Shown here in pieces: positions 18,503 through 26,717 of a DNA stretch of 64,000 nucleotides. Source of the DNA: an uncultured Acetatifactor sp. GTDB taxonomy: Bacteria; Bacillota; Clostridia; Lachnospirales; Lachnospiraceae. The notes beneath the pieces are model-generated. The model worked only from the letters and a program-made list of their open reading frames with translations, had not been told where the DNA came from and did no database searches. The first letter of the stretch is position 1. The number at the start of each line of letters is the position of its first letter. The translations under genes and the position numbers were made by a program. The stretch lies in NCBI GenBank assembly GCA_947588705.1, contig CANPYT010000004.1, positions 18,876 to 82,875 on the forward strand, read 5' to 3'.

Positions 18503-18707
18503 TTCTGCACTCCTTATTCCAGTTGAACAAATGATAAATGGTAACAGATATGCCGCTTTTCCCCGCCGTTCCTTATATACAATTTATTAATAATATTGTA
18601 CTACAAATCCGTCCATATTGAAATAGATAATTTACCAAATAATACAAAATATCTTATTTTTATTATATTCTTATTAAAATTGCCTGTTTCTATACCATCG
18701 CAGACTG

Positions 18708-20423
18708 TCAGCGCCGCACGTCCATGCGTACCAGCTCCCTGCAGCGGTTCAGCGCCGCATAAAGCTCCTGCCTCCGGGGCATGGCAAGATTTCCCGGGAT
18801 ATCCCCGCCGCAGAACGCGGCAAAACCTTTCTCTTCCACTCCCTTATACAAGTTTTCCACAGCTTCGCGCAGGGTACGATTTCCATCAAAAACATGCAGC
18901 TTCATATATTTCAACATATGTGCCAGCGTTGTCAACTGTTCCGGGTCCGTCAGCTGCTCCACACACCGCATATCCACCGTCTCCCGGTTGATGGAAAAGC
19001 CATCCAGCCCCATCGTCTTCATCTTGATACGGTCGTCTTTCGCAAAACCGGGATCCCGTCTTATCACCCGCCGGAAAGAGAGCTTGGGAGCTTTCTCCGG
19101 TTCCTCCGGCGCCAGCGGAAACAGCCTTGCCTCCCGCTTGGCCGTTTCCGTGATCTCCGCCGGGCAGTATCGGTTCATCTGGACCACACAGTCCGCCTTG
19201 TGAAAATAGGAGCCGGAACTGCCGGCCACCAGGATCGTGGAGATCCCCCAGTTCTCATAAAGCTCCCGCACCCTGTCGATAAAGGGAATGATCGGCTCCA
19301 CATCCCGGCTGACCACTCTCTGCATCAGCTCATCCCGGATCATAAAGTTAGTGGCGCTGGTATCCTCGTCGATCAGGAAAAGGCCGGACTCCATCTCCAT
19401 AGCTTCCACCGTAGCCGCCGCCTGGGAGGTACTCCCGCTGGCATCCTCCGTGGAGAAACAGGAGGTGTCCCTGCCGTTTGGCAGGTTGCGGATAAACATG
19501 GAAATGTCCACATTCTGAATACTTCTGCCATCCTCCGCCCGAAGCTTCATGGCTGTTGCATCCGTGATCACATATTCCCTGCCGTCCCCGGCAATATGAT
19601 CGTAAACCCCCAGCTCCAACGCTTCCAGCAGTGTCGATTTGCCATGGTATCCTCCGCCCACGATCAGCGTGACGCCCTTTTTGATCCCCATGCCTTTCAA
19701 AGGGCCATGGTGGGGCAGTTCCATCGTCACCTCCATGGAAGCGGGCGACCGGAAAACCACCGCCTCCTTCATGGGCAGAGACGATACGCCGGATTTTCGG
19801 GGCAGGACGGAACCGTTTCCCACAAAAGCAACCAGGCCAAGCTCCCCCAGCTTCTCCCGGATATACTGCCGGTCATCCGCAAGGTCTGCCACCGCCTCCG
19901 GTTCTCCCCGCCCGCAGGAACTGTAAAGCAGGGTCTGCCTGACACACACAGGAAGGAAGTCGAACAGGATCTTCTGAAGCTCACCGGAATTGATGGTCCT
20001 GCCGTTGGCCGGAAACCCTATCTCCATGCGAAGGGTAAGATCGCCGCTTGCCGGGTCCACGGTACAGGCGCTGCGGTCCAGCACTTCCTGCCCCGGCTGG
20101 CTGACGCCTAAAAGGCCGCTCTTCCCGGATCCCTTTGCCTTGAAAGAATACTCTTTTATCTTCGCCGCCACCCGCCGCAATAGATAGTCCTGAAACGCGA
20201 TCCGCCTGTGTTCCGAGGCATAAAGTTCCCTGTCAAACCCTGCCACCCTGCCCGGCAGGATCAGGCTCACTTTGGAGGGCGATGCAAAGGGATCGCCCTG
20301 TACATGATCGATGGACAATACATACTGCTGGAACTGATATTTTCCCTTTGTGTCTTTATAGGCCGGATAACTCCTATGATCGATCTGACGCAGCAGATTC
20401 TGTAACTCCGCAGCTGATTTCAT
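18708..20423 (-). CDS. ABC-class predicted ATPase (COG3044 family)
   Basis: 571 residues. An N-terminal domain of about 235 residues precedes the P-loop VGGGYHGKSTLLEALELG, then VDISMFIRNLP and STEDASGSTSQAA (signature-like stretch) and a Walker B region FLIDEDTSATNFMIRD, all features of the predicted ABC-class ATPase family COG3044 (PF09818). There is no transmembrane part, so it is a soluble ABC ATPase, possibly RNA or nucleic-acid related; no function is established that I can name. GAGGAG precedes the ATG. An 11-bp minisatellite begins 26 bases upstream of the start and occupies its leader or promoter. Confidence 0.88.
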   Translation of the reverse strand: MKSAAELQNLLRQIDHRSYPAYKDTKGKYQFQQYVLSIDHVQGDPFASPSKVSLILPGRVAGFDRELYASEHRRIAFQDYLLRRVAAKIKEYSFKAKGSGKSGLLGVSQPGQEVLDRSACTVDPASGDLTLRMEIGFPANGRTINSGELQKILFDFLPVCVRQTLLYSSCGRGEPEAVADLADDRQYIREKLGELGLVAFVGNGSVLPRKSGVSSLPMKEAVVFRSPASMEVTMELPHHGPLKGMGIKKGVTLIVGGGYHGKSTLLEALELGVYDHIAGDGREYVITDATAMKLRAEDGRSIQNVDISMFIRNLPNGRDTSCFSTEDASGSTSQAAATVEAMEMESGLFLIDEDTSATNFMIRDELMQRVVSRDVEPIIPFIDRVRELYENWGISTILVAGSSGSYFHKADCVVQMNRYCPAEITETAKREARLFPLAPEEPEKAPKLSFRRVIRRDPGFAKDDRIKMKTMGLDGFSINRETVDMRCVEQLTDPEQLTTLAHMLKYMKLHVFDGNRTLREAVENLYKGVEEKGFAAFCGGDIPGNLAMPRRQELYAALNRCRELVRMDVRR

Positions 20424-20448
20424 TTTCTCCTCATTTCCTTTCTCTCCT

Positions 20449-20684
20449 GATCTTTTCTTGATCTTTTCCTGGTCTTTTCTTGGCCTTTTCTTGGCCTTTT
20501 CCTGGTCTTTTCTTAGCCTTTTCTTGGCCTTTTCTTGGCCTTTTCCTGGCCTTTTCCTGGCCTTTTCTTGGCCTTTTCCTGGCCTTTTCCTGGTCTTTTC
20601 TTAGCCTTTTCTTGGCCTTTTCTTGGCCTTTTCTTGGCCTTTTCTTGGCCTTTTCTTGGCCTTTTCCTGGCCTTTTCTTGGCCT
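20449..20684. repeat. 11-bp minisatellite, about 21 copies
   Basis: Tandem copies of an 11-bp unit, plus strand CCTTTTCTTGG with variants at three positions (CTTGG/CCTGG, GGCC/GGTC/AGCC). A higher-order duplication is visible: the variant run CCTGGTCTTTTCTTAGCC starts at 20501 and again at 20589, exactly 8 units apart. It lies directly upstream of the COG3044 ATPase; in that mRNA sense the unit reads CCAAGAAAAGG, purine-rich. Plus-strand reading frames through it are artefacts of the repeat. Confidence 0.97.
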
Positions 20685-20805
20685 GCTTTTGATGTATTGC
20701 TCGGAATGGCTCCTTCAGGGGAAATACATCTCGTTCATTATAAACGTTATTTTTTTATAAATCAATAGCTTTACGCCCATGCTTCCCAATGATACAATAG
20801 GATTC
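20685..20805. other. Gap between minisatellite and MITE, nothing recognised
   Basis: AT-rich at 20740-20765. Either a promoter for the COG3044 ATPase (minus strand) or nothing functional; I could not fix convincing -35/-10 boxes. Confidence 0.4.
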
Positions 20806-20960
20806 GTAACAGTTCAGCCAGCCGCCTGATTTGACGGAAAATCGTGCTCGCACGAATTTTCCGTCATGTCTGGCGGCTGGGAGCACCATTTCATGGGCAA
20901 GGGTAGGCGCACAGCGCCGGAAAACGCGGCTTCGGGAATGGCGCGGGGCTGAACTGTTAC
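20806..20960. mobile_element. MITE copy 2, with 8-bp target duplication
   Basis: 155 bp from GTAACAGTTCAGCC to GGGCTGAACTGTTAC. Flanks are TAGGATTC (798-805) and CAGGATTC (961-968), an 8-bp direct repeat with one mismatch. Contains the full hairpin GACGGAAAATCGTGC / GCACGAATTTTCCGTC and the module with AGGCGCACAGCGCCGGA. No reading frame of its own. It lies in the leader region of the MATE gene. Confidence 0.9.
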
Positions 20961-21028
20961 CAGGATTCAATAAGCATTGGCCGGCAAAAAAGCGGATCTT
21001 GCCCCGGCCTGTAAAATGGAGAATACAT

Positions 21029-22405
21029 ATGGCTTCACATGTGAAAAATATGACGGAGGGAAAACCCGCCTCCCTGATCTTGACCTTTGCCCTGCCCCTG
21101 ATGGCCGGGAATGTATTCCAACAGCTTTATACGGTAGTAGACACCATGGTGGTGGGAAAATTCCTGGGCGTCAACGCCCTGGCCGCCCTCGGCGCCACGG
21201 ACTGGATAAACTGGATGATGCTTGGCATCATTCAGGGTTTTACCCAGGGATTTGCCATTCTCATGGCCCAGGAATTTGGCGCCGGGCAGCAGGAGCGATT
21301 GCGGAAGGTCATCGGCAGCTCCGCGCTGCTCTCCCTCTATTCTTCTGTCCTCCTGCTGCTGTTCGGACAGCTTGCCGCCCGCCCCGTCCTAAAACTGCTT
21401 CAGACTCCGGACGCGATCATGGCGGGGAGCCTGCTCTACCTGCGGATCATGTTCCTTGGGGTTCCCATAGTGATGGCCTATAACCTGCTGGCCTGCATCC
21501 TCCGCTCCCTGGGCGATGGCAAAACGCCGCTCCATGCCATGATCGTTGCATCTTTAACCAACATCGCCCTGGATCTGATTTTCGTTATGGCGCTTCATTG
21601 GGGAATTGCCGGTGCGGCCGCAGCCACCCTGATCGCCCAGCTGATATCCGGTCTGTACTGCCTGTACCATATTATGAAAATAGATTTTTTAAAGATGGAA
21701 AAAGAAGATTTCCGCTTCCAAAGCGCCCTGTACGGCAAGCTTCTGGCCCTCGGAGCTCCTATGGCCTTCCAGAATTGTATTATCGCCGTCGGCGGAATGA
21801 TCGTCCAATTCGTGGTCAACGGCTTCGGCGTACTGTTCATCGCCGGTTTTACCGCTACCAACAAGCTCTATGGGATCCTTGAGATCGCGGCCACATCCTA
21901 TGGCTACTCCATGATCACCTACGTCGGCCAGAACCTGGGCGCCGGAAAGAGCCGCCGCATCCGTCAGGGTCTGCGGGCGGCCCTGGCCATCGCCACCGTT
22001 ACTTCTATTGCGATTGCACTGATCATGCTGATATTCGGCCGGTTTATCTTAAGCTGGTTTATTTCCGGTACCCCGGAGGAGGTAGAACAGACCATGCAGG
22101 TGGCTTATTTTTATCTTTCCATCATGAGCGTCTGCCTCCCTATCCTGTATCTTCTCCATGTGGTACGCTCTACCATACAGGGCATGGGAAATACCTTTCT
22201 CCCCATGCTCTCCGGCATTATGGAATTTACCATGCGCACCCTCACCGCCCTGCTGCTCCCCCTTGCCATCGGGGAGATCGGCATCTTCTTTGCGGAGATC
22301 GCCGCCTGGGCCGGAGCGGATGTGGTGCTGGTGGTCAGCTACTTCTCTGTGGCGCACAAGCTGCCCGCTGAGCCTGATCCCGAGCCTTCCCTTCCTGCCC
22401 TTTGA
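21029..22405 (+). CDS. MATE-family efflux transporter
   Basis: 458 residues, twelve hydrophobic segments in two similar halves, typical of MatE proteins that export drugs or metabolites against a Na+ or H+ gradient. Recognisable pieces are PLMAGNVFQQLYTVVDTMVVGKFLG near the N-terminus and the equivalent PMAFQNCIIAVGGMIVQ in the second half (about residue 250). The ATG at 21029 is supported by GGAGA 6 bases before it; upstream codons belong to the MITE. Flanked by a MITE on both sides (20806 and 22415). Substrate not predictable. Confidence 0.92.
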   Translation: MASHVKNMTEGKPASLILTFALPLMAGNVFQQLYTVVDTMVVGKFLGVNALAALGATDWINWMMLGIIQGFTQGFAILMAQEFGAGQQERLRKVIGSSALLSLYSSVLLLLFGQLAARPVLKLLQTPDAIMAGSLLYLRIMFLGVPIVMAYNLLACILRSLGDGKTPLHAMIVASLTNIALDLIFVMALHWGIAGAAAATLIAQLISGLYCLYHIMKIDFLKMEKEDFRFQSALYGKLLALGAPMAFQNCIIAVGGMIVQFVVNGFGVLFIAGFTATNKLYGILEIAATSYGYSMITYVGQNLGAGKSRRIRQGLRAALAIATVTSIAIALIMLIFGRFILSWFISGTPEEVEQTMQVAYFYLSIMSVCLPILYLLHVVRSTIQGMGNTFLPMLSGIMEFTMRTLTALLLPLAIGEIGIFFAEIAAWAGADVVLVVSYFSVAHKLPAEPDPEPSLPAL

Positions 22406-22414
22406 GGATTTGTC

Positions 22415-22515
22415 GTAACAGTTCAGCCAGCCGCCATTTCATGAGCAAAGGCAGGCGCACAGCGCCGGAAAGCGCGTAAGCGCGGCTTTACGAACGGCGC
22501 GGACTGAACTGTTAC
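22415..22515. mobile_element. MITE copy 3, with perfect 8-bp target duplication
   Basis: 101 bp between GTAACAGTTCAGCC and GACTGAACTGTTAC, flanked on both sides by GATTTGTC (407-414 and 516-523). It lacks the GACGGAAAATCG hairpin of copy 2 but keeps the AGGCGCACAGCGCCGGA module. Sits between the convergent MATE and beta-galactosidase genes. Confidence 0.95.
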
Positions 22516-22538
22516 GATTTGTCTAAAATCCTGACACA

Positions 22539-24608
22539 TTAAGGCTGCCTGCTTTTCTCCAGGGAGAACACCCTCACCCCGTACTTTTCCACCTCTATCC
22601 TGCCGGATACCGGCGAGCGTTCCAGCAGATCCGTAAGTTCCGTCCGCAATGTCACCTCCGCCGTCTCCGGCAGGTAATTTAACACGAACAGATACCGCTT
22701 TCCATTCTTCTCCCGAACGGCAAGTTCGCACCCGGCGGGCAAAGTTACTACATTCCCCCAAGGCTCCGCTATGCCCAGCTTCCGCAGAAAGACGGACGCT
22801 GTGGCAGGGGGAAACGCACCGCCGAAGTAATAGGCCCGGCCTTTCCCGAACGTATTCCGGATCAGGGCCGGCGTTCCCGCATAATAGCCGGAGGTATAGA
22901 CGCCGAGCACTTCCGCGCCGTCTCCCACAGGCGAGAGCAGGTCATTGAATACCGGGGCCTCCACCTGAACTCCGTCCCAGTCCACCATACTCTGCCCCTG
23001 GTCCGGCGGAACAAAAGAATATTCCGGTATATCCGTTCCTGTCATCTGTGCCGCCAATCCGGGAAGGTAGTCGGTCACACATTTCCCGTTTTGGTCTTTG
23101 TACCCTGTGCGGCAGCCCATGACAAGCGTTCCTCCTGCCGCGACATAATCGTTTAACATTTTGGCCCTTTCCGTCGTCAGAATACTGGCATGAGGGTAAA
23201 ACAAAACTTCATATCTGCCCAGTTCCTCCGGCGTGAGGGGATTTTCCAGGTAAACATAGTCAAAAGGCACATGAGCCTGCTGCAGCGCCACAAAAAGCCC
23301 GTTCTGGCTCACGCTTTCCACTCTTTCATGCCATCTGTCCACCCGGCAGTCCCAGATATTGTCATAATCCCGTAGAATGCCCACCTTTGCCTCATACCTG
23401 GAACCTGCCACCTCCCGGAGCTTCGCCACCTTATCGGAAACCTGCGTCACTTCACGCAGCCTTCTGTTTTCCCTGCCGGAATAATCCAGGATGCCGTGCC
23501 AGTAGATCTCCGTTCCAAACGTACAGGTCCGCCAGCGAAAATAACTGATATAATCCGCTCCGTGCGCTATGCTCTGCATAGTCCAGAGGGTGATCTGCCC
23601 CGGCCGGGGAGTTGGCGCCTCCATCCTCGTGTTCCAGCCGTTGGCGCCGCTCTGCTGTTCCATAATGCCAAAGACCGGAGAGACGGCGCGTACCTCCGCC
23701 AGGTTGCGGCTCCAATTCCTGTCCTTCATGGGATCCCCCGGATCATAACCGTCCAGGCAGTAAGCAAAGTTGGGATAGGAGTCATACATCAGCAGATCCA
23801 GGCTTTCCGCTTTCATCCGCTGGTAATCGATATTGCCGAACATACCGTTAGTGGTGATAAAATCTCCCGGCTTACAGTATCTGCGGATGATGTCCGCCTG
23901 CTCCTTTGCAAAAGTACACACACTATGGGAAATAAAGCGATAATAATCCAGCTGTTGATGGGGATTCGGCGAGTTGGTATTGGTCTTTCTCGGCACATAG
24001 ACCTCCCCCCAGTCCGTGTAGGTCTGATTCCAGAACACAGTTCCCCATGCCCGGTTCAGGTTTTCCAGGGTGCCATAGCGCTCCCGGAGAAAAAGGCGAA
24101 ACGCTTCGGTATCGCTCTCCGAATAAAAAGTATCGTTTTCACAGTTAAACTCGTTATCCAGCTGCCACCCTACAACAGCAGGATGCCTGCCATAGCGGGC
24201 GGCGGATCTCTCCACAATGTTCCGGCAGAGTTTCCTGTACACCGGTGAATTATAGTTATAATGCCGCCGGGAACCGTGGCAGATCGGATGCCCTTCCATA
24301 TCCCTGTTCAGCACTTCCGGATATTTTTCCGTGAGCCATGCGGGCGGGGTCGCCGTAGGCGTACAGAAGATCACCTGCATCCCTTTCGCCTGAGCCAGAT
24401 CCAAAAAGCTATCGAAAAACTCGTAAGTATACTCCCCTTCCCTGGGCTCCAGCTGGCTCCATGCAAACTCCGCCACCCTAACGGTCCTAAGTCCGGCAGC
24501 CAGCATTCTGTCCAGATCCTCCGGCCAGAGGCTCCGATCCCAATGTTCCGGGTAATAACAGACTCCCAAGTCTATCTTTTCCCCGTTGATCAACCTGCTT
24601 CCCTCCAC
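22539..24608 (-). CDS. GH42 beta-galactosidase
   Basis: Hydrolyses beta-galactosides such as galacto-oligosaccharides. 689 residues from a GTG behind AGGAGG at 7 bases; a TTG five codons later (LINGEKIDLGVCYYPEHW) is an alternative. Barrel hallmarks: VCYYPEHWDRSLWPEDL at the N-terminus, acid/base Glu in VVGWQLDNEFNC and nucleophile Glu in FGIMEQQSG. Then a trimerisation-type Rossmann domain (LTTERAKMLNDYVAAGG) and a short beta domain. No signal peptide, so intracellular. The cupin gene ends 3 bases before this start, so they are co-expressed. No sugar transporter lies nearby. Confidence 0.94.
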   Translation of the reverse strand: MEGSRLINGEKIDLGVCYYPEHWDRSLWPEDLDRMLAAGLRTVRVAEFAWSQLEPREGEYTYEFFDSFLDLAQAKGMQVIFCTPTATPPAWLTEKYPEVLNRDMEGHPICHGSRRHYNYNSPVYRKLCRNIVERSAARYGRHPAVVGWQLDNEFNCENDTFYSESDTEAFRLFLRERYGTLENLNRAWGTVFWNQTYTDWGEVYVPRKTNTNSPNPHQQLDYYRFISHSVCTFAKEQADIIRRYCKPGDFITTNGMFGNIDYQRMKAESLDLLMYDSYPNFAYCLDGYDPGDPMKDRNWSRNLAEVRAVSPVFGIMEQQSGANGWNTRMEAPTPRPGQITLWTMQSIAHGADYISYFRWRTCTFGTEIYWHGILDYSGRENRRLREVTQVSDKVAKLREVAGSRYEAKVGILRDYDNIWDCRVDRWHERVESVSQNGLFVALQQAHVPFDYVYLENPLTPEELGRYEVLFYPHASILTTERAKMLNDYVAAGGTLVMGCRTGYKDQNGKCVTDYLPGLAAQMTGTDIPEYSFVPPDQGQSMVDWDGVQVEAPVFNDLLSPVGDGAEVLGVYTSGYYAGTPALIRNTFGKGRAYYFGGAFPPATASVFLRKLGIAEPWGNVVTLPAGCELAVREKNGKRYLFVLNYLPETAEVTLRTELTDLLERSPVSGRIEVEKYGVRVFSLEKSRQP

Positions 24609-24610
24609 GA

Positions 24611-24940
24611 TCACACCTCCTGCACAAACTCCTGACGCATAGGCACAAATACATCCACCAATTTCCCGGCCTCCAGGCATTTCACCCCATGCGCCGCCCC
24701 ACCGGGCATAAGCACACTGTCCCCCTTGTTCACGATCCGGGTCTCATCCCCGATGGTAAAAGCAAAACTGCCTTCCGCCACATAAGTGACCTGTACATGA
24801 GGATGGCTGTGAGTGTTTCCCACTGAACCGGCCTCAAAAGACACCTCGCACATCATGACTTCCTCATTGTACGCCATCACCTTTCTTGTAACTCCGGGTT
24901 CGCAGGGCGTGACCCTGCATTCTTCTTTTTTTACAAACAT
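24611..24940 (-). CDS. Small cupin-domain protein
   Basis: 109 residues, a single cupin barrel: GNTHSHPHVQVTYVAEGSF supplies the first motif (His ligands and Glu-like position) and GDSVLMPGGAAHGVKCLEAG the second. Such proteins bind a metal and a small sugar or acid, as isomerase-like enzymes or sensors. Immediately upstream of, and coupled to, the GH42 enzyme, which suggests a sugar-related role by context only. Preceded by AGGAGG. Confidence 0.85.
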   Translation of the reverse strand: MFVKKEECRVTPCEPGVTRKVMAYNEEVMMCEVSFEAGSVGNTHSHPHVQVTYVAEGSFAFTIGDETRIVNKGDSVLMPGGAAHGVKCLEAGKLVDVFVPMRQEFVQEV

Positions 24941-24952
24941 ATCCTTCTCCTC

Positions 24953-25582
24953 CTATGGCCTCTCTCTGACTGCCCCTTTATAGTATACTCTGCACTCCTC
25001 CTGTATGTCCAGCTTCCCTCCGTTCAGGGAGAGCACGGACACAGCGCAGTTAGGCATAGGGATCCGCCAGAAATCCGCCAGCTTTACTCCCGCCAAAGGA
25101 TTCAAAATACTCCGGTTCATAGCCCCGTGGCCAACGATCAGCACTGCCTGGAATTTTCCCTCCAGCGGAAGGATCCTGTCCCTCAGAAATTCCGCCGTCC
25201 TGCTGTACAGCTGCTGGAAGGATTCGCCTCCTGCAGGCGGTACATACTCCGACGGCGCACAGAAAAAACGATGTAGCGGATGCCCCGGATCCTGCTTCGC
25301 CCTGACGTAATCGGTTCCTTCCATAGGCCCAAAACCGATCTCCTTCAGCCGGTCATCCAAATACAGCGGCGTTTCCCGGCCGCCCAGTATAATCTGCGCC
25401 GTCTTCACCGCCCGGCAGAGCGGCGAGCTAAAGGCCGCCCCAAATTCCACATCGGCCAGCCCCTTTGCCGTCTCTTCCGCCAATTTTATCCCGTATTCGT
25501 TCAGCGGCAGGTCACAATGGCCTTGAAGCCTCCCTGCCTTATTTCCGTCCGTCTCCCCATGCCTCACCAGATAGATGTCCAT
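24953..25582 (-). CDS. Histidine phosphatase family protein
   Basis: 209 residues. The phosphohistidine motif LVRHGETDGNKAGRLQGH is at residues 5-22 and the second catalytic His is in LIVGHGAMNRS; Glu is in GFGPMEGTDY. Candidates are phosphoglycerate-mutase-like or CobC-type phosphatases; there are no cobalamin genes here to support CobC. Ends 12 bases before the cupin start, so probably the first gene of a phosphatase-cupin-GH42 operon. Confidence 0.88.
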   Translation of the reverse strand: MDIYLVRHGETDGNKAGRLQGHCDLPLNEYGIKLAEETAKGLADVEFGAAFSSPLCRAVKTAQIILGGRETPLYLDDRLKEIGFGPMEGTDYVRAKQDPGHPLHRFFCAPSEYVPPAGGESFQQLYSRTAEFLRDRILPLEGKFQAVLIVGHGAMNRSILNPLAGVKLADFWRIPMPNCAVSVLSLNGGKLDIQEECRVYYKGAVRERP

Positions 25583-25640
25583 GTGCCTTCCTGTTTCTTC
25601 CTTCCAAGATTGTTTTTAGATCCCGCACTCCGTTTCCCTT

Positions 25641-26417
25641 TCACTGTCCTAAGCGGTACAGCCGGAACGCATTCTCCCATACGGCCCGCCGGACTTCTTC
25701 TTCGTCCATCCCCTTTATCGCCGCCAGGGCCGACACAACAAAGGGAAGATTCCAGGAACCGTTTCGCTTTCCCCGGTTGGGCTCCGGCGCAAGGTACGGG
25801 CAGTCCGTCTCCAGCACGATCCGGTCAAGGGGAATATACTCTACCGCCTCCTTCAGTTTTTTTGCATTTTTAAAAGTAAGGACGCCTCCGATCCCTATAA
25901 AAAACCCCATATCCAGAAAAATACGCGCCATCTGCTTTGTATAGGAATAACAGTGAATGACTCCTCCGATCTCCCCCGCCCGTTCCGCCGTCAAAATATC
26001 CGCCGTATCTTTCGCCGCTTCCCGGGAATGGATAATAACGGGTTTTCCCGCCTGCCGCGCCAAATGGAGCTGTTTTACAAACCAGTTCTTCTGGATCTCC
26101 CGGTCCGGTTCATCCCAGTAATAATCCAGACCGATCTCGCCGACCGCCACGCATTTGCGGTGGCTGACCTTCTGTCTGAGCCATTCCAGGCCATCCTCCG
26201 TCAATTCCGCCGTCTCATTGGGATGGACCCCCAACGCCCCATATACGAAATCCCAGCGTTCCATAAGCTCTAATGTCTTTTCGCAGGATCTCAGGCTTGC
26301 CCCCACATTCACCACCCTGGCGATCCCCTGATCCGGCAGCTTCCCCAGCAGCTCTTCTCTGTCTTCCTCGAATGCCTCATCGTCATAATGGGCATGTGTA
26401 TCAAAAATAGGCGTCAT
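25641..26417 (-). CDS. TatD-family metal-dependent hydrolase
   Basis: 258 residues. FDTHAHYDDEAF gives the HxH metal site, VAVGEIGLDYYWD the Glu, VIIHSREAAKDT and VIHCYS further His ligands, VLETDCPYLAPEPNRG the final Asp. TatD proteins are 3'-5' DNases or D-amino-acyl hydrolases in DNA repair and quality control. The start at 26417 is chosen for GAGGAAAA upstream; the longer frame into the A/T run at 26450 is not coding. Confidence 0.92.
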   Translation of the reverse strand: MTPIFDTHAHYDDEAFEEDREELLGKLPDQGIARVVNVGASLRSCEKTLELMERWDFVYGALGVHPNETAELTEDGLEWLRQKVSHRKCVAVGEIGLDYYWDEPDREIQKNWFVKQLHLARQAGKPVIIHSREAAKDTADILTAERAGEIGGVIHCYSYTKQMARIFLDMGFFIGIGGVLTFKNAKKLKEAVEYIPLDRIVLETDCPYLAPEPNRGKRNGSWNLPFVVSALAAIKGMDEEEVRRAVWENAFRLYRLGQ

Positions 26418-26475
26418 ACATTTTCCTCTTCTTAAGTCCGTTTTTACCGTTTTAAAAAATTTTTTAAAAAAGGAC

Positions 26476-26504
26476 TTGCATTTGATCAAGGGATATAATA
26501 TAAT
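26476..26504 (+). promoter_or_regulatory. Strong promoter of tRNA-Lys, with UP-like A/T tract
   Basis: TTGCAT (26476-26481), 17-base spacer, perfect TATAAT (26499-26504). Directly upstream, 26451-26471 is an almost pure A/T palindromic run (TTTTAAAAAATTTTTTAAAA) placed where UP elements of stable-RNA promoters lie. Confidence 0.8.
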
Positions 26505-26532
26505 AACACTTGCGTTGTGAAAGACATAAATT

Positions 26533-26605
26533 GCACCGCTAGCTCAGTTGGTAGAGCACCTGACTCTTAATCAGGGTGTCCAGGGTTCGAGCCCCTGGCG
26601 GTGCA
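26533..26605 (+). tRNA. tRNA-Lys (anticodon CTT)
   Basis: 73 nt folding as a standard cloverleaf: acceptor GCACCGC/GCGGTGC, D-arm GCTC/GAGC, anticodon stem CCTGA/TCAGG with loop CTCTTAA, T-arm CAGGG-TTCGAGC-CCCTG. Discriminator A; CCA is not encoded. A T-run at 26642-26648 may end the transcript. Confidence 0.98.
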
Positions 26606-26717
26606 CTTGAAGTCTCAGGCTTGCATTTTGGCGGGTCTGGGGCTTTTTTCTGTTTTCCTTCCTATATCCCTCAACGTGGCCGCCCCTTAGTCCGGGCTCC
26701 CTGTTTTCCCTGTCCTG

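Noticed and set aside
19000..20111. 405-codon plus-strand frame opposite the COG3044 ATPase
   Set aside because: No start signal or recognisable protein; the minus-strand gene is clear.
20449..20684. Possible CRISPR array
   Set aside because: Units are 11 bp, directly abutting, without spacers, and no cas genes are nearby.
20480..20768. Two plus-strand frames encoding repeated FSWPFLGLFLA-like hydrophobic peptides
   Set aside because: They are translations of the 11-bp minisatellite, open in more than one frame because of its composition; no proper ribosome site.
20831..21028. N-terminal extension of the MATE protein
   Set aside because: These codons lie in MITE copy 2 and read as low-quality Arg/Pro sequence unlike the family.
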